A stretch of 32,857 bases of DNA from positions 1 to 32,857 of the forward strand of contig URSD01000028.1 in the NCBI GenBank assembly GCA_900550395.1, read 5' to 3'. Below, piece after piece: positions 18,501 to 25,685 of the stretch; position 1 is the first letter of the stretch; each line of letters begins with the position of its first letter. A program made the translations under genes and the position numbers. The notes below the pieces were generated by a model, which did no database searches, was not told where the DNA came from, and saw only the letters and a program-made list of their open reading frames with translations. The stretch is from an uncultured Porphyromonadaceae bacterium. Lineage in GTDB: Bacteria; Bacteroidota; Bacteroidia; Bacteroidales; Muribaculaceae.

Positions 18501-19481
18501 CGCGCGCGTAGGTATCATTATTATCCCCGACTGGTATATGCCTATCCAGATGTTGCCGTCGGCGTCGCGCATGGCGCAGTGAGTCTTGTCGCGGTCAAAC
18601 CTTTCCCGGCTGCGGGTGTAGCGGAACTGTCGGCAGACGCCGGTGGCCGGGGTGTATATTATGATTCCGTTGCCGTCGACGGCCTGAACTATGTCGCCGT
18701 TGACGTCGGCGAACAGGGATTTGATTTCCTTGCCGTCGCCGCCGGCCAGCGGTTCGAAGCTGTCGCTGGCGCTGTTGAAGCGCAGCAGCTGCTGGGTGGT
18801 GCTGCCGATGTAAAGCAGGCCGTCCTTGCCGATGGTCATGGCCGAGGCCACAGGGTCGCCGTCGGCGCCGTAGTAGTGGCGCACGGTATTGTCAGTAGCT
18901 ATGCGGTACAGCCCGGCCTGATTCTTCGACAGCCAGATGTTGCCGGCGGGGTCAAGTACGCCGCAGTGCACGAGACGCAGGTCGTGCGGCGCCTGCGGGA
19001 TGTCCAGAATCTTCAGCGCGTCCTCGCCGTGTATGCGGAACATTTTCACGGAGTCGCCCAGCACCCAGTACTCGTTGTCGTTGCGGCGCACCGCTTGGTT
19101 GACCGAGGCGGCGAAGTCTTTGCCGTCGGCCGTACGCATGCGCGGACGGAAGGCGTCGGTCGTGGCGTCGTATAGCTGCATTCCGCGTCGCGTGCATACA
19201 TACAGTCTTCCGTCTGCGTCCTCGAAGAGCGATTTGACGAAGTTGTTGCAGAGCGATGTGGAGTCGCCCGGAATGTTACGGTAGATGGTAAATTTGTTTC
19301 CATCGTAGCGATTGAGACCGTTTTCGGTCGCAATCCATATCATGCCGCTGCGATCCTGGTAGATATTGTTGACGAGGCTGCTTGATATGTCGTGGTCGGC
19401 ATTGAACCCACGCACCGACTGCGCGCGGGCGCCTGCGGCACATACGCACAGAAGCAAGGCAAGTATGTAATATCTGCTCAT
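15510..19481 (-). CDS. Hybrid two-component system regulator (HTCS) of xylan utilisation
   Basis: One-protein signalling system of 1323 residues. The signal peptide is 1-20. The periplasmic sensor has two seven-bladed-propeller-type repeat arrays (about 22-640, with many 'D.dGniWigt..GL.rYd' repeats) and a Y_Y_Y domain (about 665-748). The transmembrane helix is about 753-772. The histidine kinase has His807 in NISHEIRTP, Asn919/Asn923 of the N-box and the DTGIGV and GTGVGL glycine loops. The receiver (about 1067-1185) has Asp1073/Asp1074, phospho-acceptor Asp1115 and Lys1167, followed by an AraC-type helix-turn-helix (about 1217-1316). All key residues are present. HTCS proteins of xylan loci sense xylo-oligosaccharides in the periplasm and activate neighbouring operons; the ligand here is inferred from context. 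The gene lies between the two arms and its own promoter has full consensus elements. Confidence 0.95.
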   Translation of the reverse strand: MSRYYILALLLCVCAAGARAQSVRGFNADHDISSSLVNNIYQDRSGMIWIATENGLNRYDGNKFTIYRNIPGDSTSLCNNFVKSLFEDADGRLYVCTRRGMQLYDATTDAFRPRMRTADGKDFAASVNQAVRRNDNEYWVLGDSVKMFRIHGEDALKILDIPQAPHDLRLVHCGVLDPAGNIWLSKNQAGLYRIATDNTVRHYYGADGDPVASAMTIGKDGLLYIGSTTQQLLRFNSASDSFEPLAGGDGKEIKSLFADVNGDIVQAVDGNGIIIYTPATGVCRQFRYTRSRERFDRDKTHCAMRDADGNIWIGIYQSGIIMIPTRANAFGYIGSKSADRDVIGSSCISAIFRDHEGTLWVGADNDGIYALDRNYRQTHHLVNDDIASPMCIFEDSHHNLWVGTYNRGVGIMDRSTGHLQPVDIVRTPEEPATHCFAITEDRDHSVWLGMLNSGLIRYDLETGHADMSFSWRKSIDPWIAALHYSPKTNALYVGTYSGLQTVSNVSLAQPEIKTLLRDDIIYSIDEDADGNIWLGTTSGIVCYDPATGDVSRPGFDAGLLTNSVYAVRCEGHDVWMSLNTGLTRYNTETGLFAGYMVDDGLQGNEFYKNTAFRDDAGELFFGGPGGITHFNPHSIDAPGRKWKPRIVGFYLHGTPSNPSDSPVHEARRFSLGPDENSFSVEFGTREMGRPESVIFAYSLDGRDWERLPAGTYIVNFHNLESGTHRLAFKTIDNGSESAVQTVTLRVAAPWFATPWAKALYVLTVLLIAWFAARNWRSRMRHKAELLKLTHTEQINEARLQSFVNISHEIRTPMSLVISPLQKLLATDSDPSRRHEYGLILRNAKRILRHIDELMDLRKIEKHQMRLQLERTPLVSFINDLCETFAQVTAGKKISLVFNYASPDIEADIDPANFDKVLMNLLSNAVKYTPEGGRISIGLSADADAGTITISVTDTGIGVPDKDKERIFDRFYQAHGNQAGGTGVGLHLTKQLVELHGGTISVTDNPDEGAGSRFTVTIPAVHTDSETDAAIPGAKRLAHGTPFNDTKSILLPDIDDTPDDECRAAEARVLVAEDDEEIRNYLCHELSSRYRVTACSNGREALDFLFRQNFDLVVSDVMMPVMDGLSLTRAIKQNITLNHIPVILVTALTRDEDNISAIEAGADDYITKPFNIEIVRSKISALIARYRSLKNVYEGRQTHDDKIDDIAVPSTDEKLMARIMAVINREMSNPELTVEYLAAEVGLSRVHLHRRLKSITNQSPRDFIRNTRLRAAATLLTEKRLSVAEAADLTGFNSSGSFTTSFKRLFGVTPSEYAAAAKPEEANS

Positions 19482-19512
19482 GTAAGATTTAAGGCTTGAA
19501 AAATACGTTACG

Positions 19513-19543
19513 CAAAGGTATATAATTTTATTTAATGTAACAA
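19513..19543 (-). promoter_or_regulatory. Promoter of the HTCS gene with both -7 and -33 elements
   Basis: The minus strand has TTG at 19543-19541, a 20-nt spacer, then TACCTTTG at 19520-19513. Both elements and the spacing fit the Bacteroidetes consensus. Transcription would start near 19506, about 25 nt before the start codon. GTTAC-type cores fall inside the promoter at 19537-19541 (spacer edge) and at 19507-19511 (start site), which would allow autoregulation. Confidence 0.75.
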
Positions 19544-19575
19544 TTTTTTAACTAAACGGCATGAATTTTAGTACT

Positions 19576-19593
19576 ATATGTTAAATAACATAT
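19576..19593. promoter_or_regulatory. 18-bp inverted repeat in the HTCS/GH115 divergent region
   Basis: ATATGTTA and TAACATAT are separated by AA. The half-sites contain GTTA/TAAC and resemble the GTTAC boxes nearby. It lies in the middle of the 223-bp divergent intergenic region, about 60 bp from either promoter. It may be an operator, or an A/T-rich structural element between the divergent promoters. Confidence 0.5.
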
Positions 19594-19604
19594 GTTCCAT
19601 GCGA

Positions 19605-19634
19605 TGTTACGCACGCGAAAGTACTTGTTACATG
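19605..19634 (+). promoter_or_regulatory. Pair of GTTAC operator-like boxes upstream of GH115
   Basis: TGTTACGCA (core 19606-19610) and TTGTTACATG (core 19627-19631) are in direct orientation, exactly 21 bp apart. The nearer core is 31 nt from the -7 element at 19663, the same distance as at the GH43 promoter (core 15407-15411 to -7 element ending 15375). Confidence 0.7.
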
Positions 19635-19662
19635 ACGGACTCGGTATTCGCGTGTGGTTTTG

Positions 19663-19670
19663 TAACTTTG
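19663..19670 (+). promoter_or_regulatory. -7 promoter element of the GH115-to-xylA operon
   Basis: TAACTTTG matches TAnnTTTG. Transcription would start near 19677, leaving a leader of about 28 nt that is A-rich as usual for Bacteroidetes. No -33 TTG is found at the proper distance (19635-19645), which again fits an activator-dependent promoter. Confidence 0.75.
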
Positions 19671-19704
19671 CAATTGCAATAAACCAAAACCAAAGACACA
19701 TATC

Positions 19705-22272
19705 ATGAAATACAGTCCCCGGCTCATAGCCACGGCGGTGCTGGCTTGCGCACTCGGCACGGCTGCCGCCATCGACCATCCCGGAATTACCCACGACAGC
19801 ATCACGCCGCAGCGTTTCGTCCTGCTCGAGAACGGCGAGCCCACGCCCATCTATGTAGACGCGGCGGAGAATTCGGCCGTGCGCATAGCCGCCGGCAATC
19901 TTGCTGCCGACTTCGGCAGGGTGGGAGGCCAGGACGCCGCCATGCTTTCGCGGCCGGATGCCTCGCGTATGGTTGTTGCCGGCACCTGGGACGGCCCCAC
20001 GCTCAAAGCACTCGCCCGCGACAAAAATCTGAATCTCCGTGAGCTGAAAGGCAAGAACGAGCAATACGTCATCACCACCGTGAGCAATCCCTGGCCCGGC
20101 GTGGAGGAAGCGCTGGTGGTGGCCGGCAGCGACCGCCGCGGTGCGGTATACGGAATATACGAGCTGTCGGAGCAGCTTGGCGTCTCGCCCTGGTATGACT
20201 GGGCCGACGCTCCGGTGCGCCACCGCGTCAGCGCGGCCATAGACCGGGGACGTTATACGGCCGGCGAACCTGCCGTGCGCTACCGCGGCATCTTCCTGAA
20301 CGACGAGGCTCCGTGCCTCACGGGCTGGGTGAAGAATACCTACGGCACCGACTACGGCGACCATCGCTTCTATGCCCGTGTCTTTGAACTCATTCTGCGT
20401 CTGCGCGGCAACTTCATGTGGCCTGCCATGTGGGCGTGGGCATTTTATGCCGACGACCCCGCCAACAGCCGCACTGCCGACGAGATGGGTGTCATAATGG
20501 GTACATCCCATCACGAACCTATGGCGCGCAATCATCAGGAATGGGCGCGGCATCGCAAAGAGTACGGTAAGTGGAACTATGCCGAGAACCAGGAGGTTAT
20601 AGACCGCTTCTTCCGTGAGGGCATAGAACGCGCCAAGGATACGGAGGACGTTGTGACGATAGGCATGCGCGGCGACGGCGACGAGGCCATGAGCGAGGAC
20701 GCCGACGTGGCCCTGCTGCGGAAGGTGATTGACAATCAGCGGAAGATTATAGCAAAGACAACCGGCCGCAAGGCATCGGAGACGCCGCAGGTGTGGGCAC
20801 TGTACAAGGAGGTTCAGGACTATTATGACAAGGGTCTGAGGGCTCCGGACGACGTAATCATGCTCGTATGCGACGACAACTGGGGCAATGTGCGCCGTCT
20901 GCCCAATGCTGAAGAACGCCGCCATCCCGGCGGCTGGGGCATGTACTACCACGTAGACTATGTTGGCGCTCCGCGCAACAGCAAGTGGCTCAACATGACG
21001 CCGATACAGGGCATGTGGGAGCAGCTGCGGCTGACCTACGACTATGGCGTAGACCGCCTGTGGGTCCTCAATGTCGGCGACCTCAAGCCTATGGAGTACC
21101 CCATATCGCTGTTCCTGGACATGGCTTGGAACCCCGAACGCTACGAGGCTGACAATTTCATGGACCATACACGCGGATTCTTCAGCGGCATCTTTGGAGA
21201 GCAGCAGGGCCCGGAAGCAGCGCGGATATACAATCTGTACTGCAAATATGCCGGACGCGTCACCGCGGAGATGCTCGACGCCTCGACCTACAACCTCGCT
21301 GACGGAGAATGGAAAAGCGTGGCCGACGACTGGACACGCCTTGAGGCCGAGGCCATGCGGCAGTATCTGACACTTCCCGACGGTGCGCGCGATGCCTACT
21401 TCGAGCTGGTACTCTTCCCTGTTCAGGCCATGGCGAATCTTTACGACATGTATTATTCGCAGGCCATGAATCTGGCTCTCTACGAGGCCGGCGACCCGCG
21501 GGCCAACGACTGGGCTGACCGCTGCGAGAAAGCCTTCCGCCGCGACGCGGAGCTGATGGACGTCTACAACAATACCCTTGCCGGCGGCAAATGGCGCGGC
21601 ATGATGACGCAGAAGCATATCGGCTATACCTCATGGAACGACGCTTTCCCTGCTGACACGCTGCCGGAACTGAAACGCATTCAGAACACCGTTCGTGACT
21701 GCGGCGGATACGTCACCACCGTCCGCGACGGCGTGGCCGTAATCGAGGCCGAGCACTTCAACAGCGCCGTTGCCGCCCCGGGTCTGAAGTGGACCGTGAT
21801 ACCCGACATGGGACGCACTCTCAGCGGTGTTGCTCTGAGGCCCTACACCGAGCCCGTAGGCGACAGTCGGTTGAGCTATCGTATCGACAACCATGGCGCA
21901 CAGCCCGACTCCGTGACGGTACACGTTGTGGTGAAATCCACCCTCGACTTTCTCAATGCCGGCGGCCATTGCTACACTGTGGGCCTTGACGGTACCGAAC
22001 CGGTGACGGTCAATTTCAATGCCGACATGCTCGACACGCCGCAGTACCAGTACACCGTTTTCTATCCCACTGTGGCTCGCCGCGTGGTAGAGAAAACCGT
22101 GCGGCTTCCTCTTGACAAAAGTGTTGGTGAGCACACGCTGATGCTCCGTCCCCTCGCCCCCGGCATAGTCTTCGAGAAGGTTGTGGTGGACTTCGGCGGT
22201 TACCGCCCCGGTTACCTCTTCGGCCGTGAATCGTCCTACAGACGCGACAATGTTACGGCGCAGACGAAATAA
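19705..22272 (+). CDS. GH115 xylan alpha-1,2-glucuronidase
   Basis: An 855-residue secreted enzyme that removes (4-O-methyl-)glucuronic acid from internal as well as terminal xylose units of glucuronoxylan. A signal peptide covers about 1-22 (ending TAAA); a lipobox is not convincing, so a periplasmic location is most likely. Family hallmarks are an N-terminal GH20-like domain (about 35-185), then the barrel with RYRGIFLNDEAPCLTGW, LRGNFMWPAMW, IMGTSHHEPMARN and LLVCDDNWGN-type segments, and the KHIGYTSWND motif near residue 640. A C-terminal beta-sandwich spans about 670-855. Length fits the family. It is the first gene of the rightward operon and diverges from the regulator gene across a 223-bp control region. 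Confidence 0.95.
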   Translation: MKYSPRLIATAVLACALGTAAAIDHPGITHDSITPQRFVLLENGEPTPIYVDAAENSAVRIAAGNLAADFGRVGGQDAAMLSRPDASRMVVAGTWDGPTLKALARDKNLNLRELKGKNEQYVITTVSNPWPGVEEALVVAGSDRRGAVYGIYELSEQLGVSPWYDWADAPVRHRVSAAIDRGRYTAGEPAVRYRGIFLNDEAPCLTGWVKNTYGTDYGDHRFYARVFELILRLRGNFMWPAMWAWAFYADDPANSRTADEMGVIMGTSHHEPMARNHQEWARHRKEYGKWNYAENQEVIDRFFREGIERAKDTEDVVTIGMRGDGDEAMSEDADVALLRKVIDNQRKIIAKTTGRKASETPQVWALYKEVQDYYDKGLRAPDDVIMLVCDDNWGNVRRLPNAEERRHPGGWGMYYHVDYVGAPRNSKWLNMTPIQGMWEQLRLTYDYGVDRLWVLNVGDLKPMEYPISLFLDMAWNPERYEADNFMDHTRGFFSGIFGEQQGPEAARIYNLYCKYAGRVTAEMLDASTYNLADGEWKSVADDWTRLEAEAMRQYLTLPDGARDAYFELVLFPVQAMANLYDMYYSQAMNLALYEAGDPRANDWADRCEKAFRRDAELMDVYNNTLAGGKWRGMMTQKHIGYTSWNDAFPADTLPELKRIQNTVRDCGGYVTTVRDGVAVIEAEHFNSAVAAPGLKWTVIPDMGRTLSGVALRPYTEPVGDSRLSYRIDNHGAQPDSVTVHVVVKSTLDFLNAGGHCYTVGLDGTEPVTVNFNADMLDTPQYQYTVFYPTVARRVVEKTVRLPLDKSVGEHTLMLRPLAPGIVFEKVVVDFGGYRPGYLFGRESSYRRDNVTAQTK

Positions 22273-22310
22273 TGTAACACAGGAGTCTCCCGGTTATCGC
22301 AAAAATGCGC

Positions 22311-22318
22311 TAAATTTG
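22311..22318 (+). promoter_or_regulatory. Candidate internal promoter before the GH35-like gene
   Basis: TAAATTTG matches the TAnnTTTG element and would start transcription about 20 nt before the start codon at 22346. No -33 TTG is seen. A small 4-bp hairpin (22298-22309) abuts it. A reversed core, GTAAC at 22274-22278, lies 32 nt upstream, close to the 31-nt spacing at the two main promoters. Confidence 0.45.
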
Positions 22319-22345
22319 CATATCTGAATACCTGAACCGCATTTC

Positions 22346-24040
22346 ATGAAACGTTTCACATCAGTTGTCACTGTCTTTGTGTGCATTTTGGCAATGTCGG
22401 CAGCCTCGCGTCTCGACACACGTGGCACTGCACGCACCCTCACCGTGGACGGCGAACCATTCTTCATCCTCGGCGGCGAGCTCGGCAACAGCGCGGCTAC
22501 TTGCGACGCGGATATCGAGCGCATATTTCCCCGCCTGGCGGCCATGAACCTCAATACTGTGCTTGTGCCGGCCTACTGGGATCTTACCGAACCGGAGGAG
22601 GGACGGTTTGATTTCTCGCTTACCGACAAGGTCATCGACGAGGCGCACCGCAACGGCATGCGCGTCGTGTTTCTGTGGTTCGGCGCATGGAAGAATTCCA
22701 TGAGTTGCTACGCTCCCGCATGGTTCAAGACCGACACACGCCGCTTCCCCCGCGCACGCACGGCGTCCGGAAAGCCTTTGGAGATAGCGTCGGCATTCTC
22801 GCCCGAGGTGCTGGAGGCTGACCGCCGCGCGTTCGGCACTTGGCTCAGGCATGTTGCCGAAACTGACAGCTGCGGCACCGTGATAATGGTGCAGATAGAA
22901 AACGAAATCGGAATGCTGGAGGACGCGCGCGACCATAGTCAGGCAGCCGAGGCAGAGTATGCCAAGGGTGTGCCTGCCGAGCTGATGAAGCATCTGACAA
23001 AGAACACCCGCACGCTGCACCCGTCGTTGCTGGAGAAATGGCGCGCCAACGGTTCGCGCCGAAGCGGCAGCTGGAGCGAGGTGTTCGGCGACGACCGCTA
23101 CACCGACGAGTATTTCATGGCCTGGAACTACGGACGCTATGTCGAAGCCATGGCCCGCGAGGCCCGCAGTATTGTGCCAGACATGCCGCTGTACGTCAAC
23201 GCAGCCATGAACAGCCGCGGCCGTCGACCGGGCGAATACCCGTCGGCAGGCCCTTTGGCACATCTCAAGGACATATGGCATGCCGCTGCGCCGAGTGTCG
23301 ACATTCTTGCTCCCGACATCTACGACGCCGGATTTGCCGACTGGATGGCACAATATGCGCTGCCCGACAACCCTCTGTTCGTTCCCGAGGTTCGCCGCGG
23401 TCCCGAAAACGGCGCGCAGGCCTACTATATCATCGGCCATCACTATGCTGTGGGCATCAGTCCTTTCGCCATCGAGAACGGCAGCGACAGTCCTTCGTCG
23501 CCAATGGTGATGGCCTACGACAGGCTTTCGGAACTCACACCCCTGCTCGCGCGCTACGCCGGCACTGACGCCATGGACGGAGTGCTGCTGAGCGCCGAAA
23601 AACCTCGTACCGTATTGACCGACGGCGACACACGCATCACGCTCTCCCACTTCTTTACGCTGCCCTGGGACCCCCGCGCTACCGACGGCAGCGAATGGCC
23701 GCAGACAGGCGCCGTGCTGATAAAACTTGCCGCCAACGAGTACATACTTGCCGGAACCGGAGTTGTGGCTACGTTCGAGAACGTCGGCGAGAAGGGCGCT
23801 ACAGCCCGCCTCGGCGAGGACGGCTTCCTGAATGCCGGCGACGACCGTCGGGCCGACAGCTCCGGTGCGGCCACGGCCCGCGTCGGACTCGCCACGGTTG
23901 AGGAGGTGGCCGTACAGCCCGACGGGACCTTGCGCCGCGTACGCTCGTTCAACGGCGACGAAACCCATCAGGGACGCCACGCGAGAATATCTGTCGACGA
24001 CCATAAAATACTACATATCAAAACCTACAATTATAAATAA
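22346..24040 (+). CDS. GH35-type glycosidase with DUF5597-like C-terminus, substrate unknown
   Basis: A 564-residue secreted enzyme (signal about 1-20). The N-terminal barrel (about 30-395) is of the GH35/GH42 clan A type: FILGGELGNSAA start, LVPAYWDLTEPEEG, acid/base Glu187 in QIENEIG and nucleophile Glu348 in LFVPEVR. The C-terminal part (about 400-560) resembles DUF5597. Relatives include beta-galactosidases such as the Cellvibrio japonicus GH35 enzyme acting on xyloglucan. Its place beside GH115 suggests action on a galactose or arabinopyranose decoration of xylan, but this is inference. It follows GH115 by 73 nt and is 3 nt ahead of the esterase gene, so the two are probably translated together. 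It may have a promoter of its own. Confidence 0.82.
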   Translation: MKRFTSVVTVFVCILAMSAASRLDTRGTARTLTVDGEPFFILGGELGNSAATCDADIERIFPRLAAMNLNTVLVPAYWDLTEPEEGRFDFSLTDKVIDEAHRNGMRVVFLWFGAWKNSMSCYAPAWFKTDTRRFPRARTASGKPLEIASAFSPEVLEADRRAFGTWLRHVAETDSCGTVIMVQIENEIGMLEDARDHSQAAEAEYAKGVPAELMKHLTKNTRTLHPSLLEKWRANGSRRSGSWSEVFGDDRYTDEYFMAWNYGRYVEAMAREARSIVPDMPLYVNAAMNSRGRRPGEYPSAGPLAHLKDIWHAAAPSVDILAPDIYDAGFADWMAQYALPDNPLFVPEVRRGPENGAQAYYIIGHHYAVGISPFAIENGSDSPSSPMVMAYDRLSELTPLLARYAGTDAMDGVLLSAEKPRTVLTDGDTRITLSHFFTLPWDPRATDGSEWPQTGAVLIKLAANEYILAGTGVVATFENVGEKGATARLGEDGFLNAGDDRRADSSGAATARVGLATVEEVAVQPDGTLRRVRSFNGDETHQGRHARISVDDHKILHIKTYNYK

Positions 24041-24043
24041 ACC

Positions 24044-25678
24044 ATGAAATCAAGCATACTCGGCCTCATTGCCATAGCTGCTGTAGCCGCCCCGACTGCC
24101 ACTGCCCGCGTGCAGCTGCCGTCGGTAATCTGCGACGGCATGGTGGTGCAGCGCGGTCGCCCGGTGCATATATGGGGCACCGCCGAACCCGGAGAGGCTG
24201 TTACCGTGAAGACCTCCGCCCGTAAGGCCAAAGCTGTCAGCACCACTGCCGACAGTCTGGGCCACTGGAGCGTGAATGTGTCGGAACTGAAACCGGGCGG
24301 ACCTTATGTCATAAGCGTAAACGACCAGACCGTCAGTGATGTGCTATGCGGCGACGTGTTCCTTTGCTCAGGACAGAGCAATATGGAGCTGCCCGTGCGG
24401 CGCGTTACGGACATGTTCGCTGACGAGACAGGCGCTTATGAAAACGCGCAGATACGCCATTACGCCGTGCCGCAGACGACGGCTTTCCACGGTCCCGAGG
24501 CCGATACGCCTAAGTCGGCATGGAAATCCTGCACGCAGGACAACGTGATGAACTTCTCGGCCCTGGCCTATTTCTTTGCCAAGGAACTGAACGCCCGCAC
24601 GGGTTTGCCCGTAGGCATTGTCAACGCCAGCTGGGGCGGTACGCCTGTCGAGGCGTGGATGAGCGAGGAGAGCCTTGCGCCCTGGCCTGCCGATTTGGCG
24701 AAAAAGAAAATCTATGAGGACGACGGCTACCGCGAGCGCATCAAACGCCTTGAGGGTGAGAATTATGGCCACTGGAACGCCGTGCTCTATGCATCTGACC
24801 CCGGTCTGCACGCCGCAACCCTGTGGAACGACCCCGCGTTCGACGACAGCGCGTGGCCTGAAGTAGACCTGCTTGAAAGCGCCTGGGGACAGAATCCAGC
24901 CAATGGCTACAACCTCAACGGTTCGCATTGGCTGCGCCGTCATGTGGAGCTGACGGCGCCGGAGGCCTCCGGCGAAGCTGTGCTTCGACTCGGATGCTTC
25001 GAGGGTGCCGATTCGGCTTTCGTCAACGGACGTTTCGTAGGTACGGTAGGCTACCAGTATCCGCCGCGCATCTACAAGGTGCCCGCAGGTGTGCTGCACG
25101 AGGGCGACAACGTGATTGCCGTGCGCTGCATCAGCGGCGGAGGCACTCCGCGCTTCGTGCTTGACAAGCCGTATAAACTGATTCTGGCCGACGGTGGCGA
25201 GAAGTCGCTCGAAGGCCTGTGGCGCCACCATGTAGGAGCGCAGTTGCCCTCGGGACCGGGCATGATTTTCTACCACTATACGCCCGTGGTGCTCCACGAT
25301 GCCATGATTGCTCCTCTGCAGGGAATGAATTTCGCCGGCGCCGTGTGGTATCAGGGCGAGTCGAACGTGAGCAACCGGCGCGAGTACGCCGACAAGCTCA
25401 AGGCCATGATTGCCGAGTGGCGCGAACTTCTTGGCGATGCCGACATGCCTTTCCACATCGTGGAGCTGGCCGATTTCCTCCACTCTTCCGACACCGGCGG
25501 CCGCGCCGCCTGGGCCGAAATGCGCCGCATGCAGGCCAAGGCCGCAGAGGAAACTCCCGGCGCGACGCTCGTGCGCAACAGCGATCTCGGCGAATGGAAC
25601 GACATCCATCCCCTCGACAAGAAAACCCTCGGCATACGCGTAGCCGATGCCGTAACACCGACACTGCCAAAGAAATAA
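24044..25678 (+). CDS. SGNH-type sialate O-acetylesterase-like / CE20-like acetyl xylan esterase
   Basis: A 544-residue secreted esterase (signal about 1-21, ending TATA). The SGNH catalytic core is in two parts, about 85-250 and 395-535. Ser112 in CSGQSNM is the nucleophile, GTPVEAW (199-205) and WYQGESN (435-441) are family blocks, and the DIHP motif gives the catalytic His522. Between the two parts lies an inserted jelly-roll (about 255-385) resembling a GH2-type sugar-binding domain, as in larger sialate O-acetylesterase relatives. Members in xylan loci remove acetyl groups from xylan (CE20 and related); sialic acid is not a likely substrate in this context. At 544 residues it is shorter than many relatives of 640-690 residues but no core motif is missing. 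It is packed 3 nt after the GH35-like gene and 7 nt before the transporter. Confidence 0.88.
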   Translation: MKSSILGLIAIAAVAAPTATARVQLPSVICDGMVVQRGRPVHIWGTAEPGEAVTVKTSARKAKAVSTTADSLGHWSVNVSELKPGGPYVISVNDQTVSDVLCGDVFLCSGQSNMELPVRRVTDMFADETGAYENAQIRHYAVPQTTAFHGPEADTPKSAWKSCTQDNVMNFSALAYFFAKELNARTGLPVGIVNASWGGTPVEAWMSEESLAPWPADLAKKKIYEDDGYRERIKRLEGENYGHWNAVLYASDPGLHAATLWNDPAFDDSAWPEVDLLESAWGQNPANGYNLNGSHWLRRHVELTAPEASGEAVLRLGCFEGADSAFVNGRFVGTVGYQYPPRIYKVPAGVLHEGDNVIAVRCISGGGTPRFVLDKPYKLILADGGEKSLEGLWRHHVGAQLPSGPGMIFYHYTPVVLHDAMIAPLQGMNFAGAVWYQGESNVSNRREYADKLKAMIAEWRELLGDADMPFHIVELADFLHSSDTGGRAAWAEMRRMQAKAAEETPGATLVRNSDLGEWNDIHPLDKKTLGIRVADAVTPTLPKK

Positions 25679-25685
25679 CTATACT

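Noticed and set aside
19552..21618. Minus-strand open frame of 688 codons opposite GH115
   Set aside because: GH115 has all family motifs in the other strand. The antisense product has no domain I recognise and would overlap the control region.
22361..24004. Minus-strand open frame of 547 codons opposite the GH35-like gene
   Set aside because: The sense strand has intact catalytic motifs and a signal peptide; the antisense frame shows none and is a composition shadow.
24044..25678. Role as sialic acid esterase suggested by family name
   Set aside because: No sialic acid genes are nearby; all neighbours are xylan genes and related esterases are known to act on acetylated xylan.
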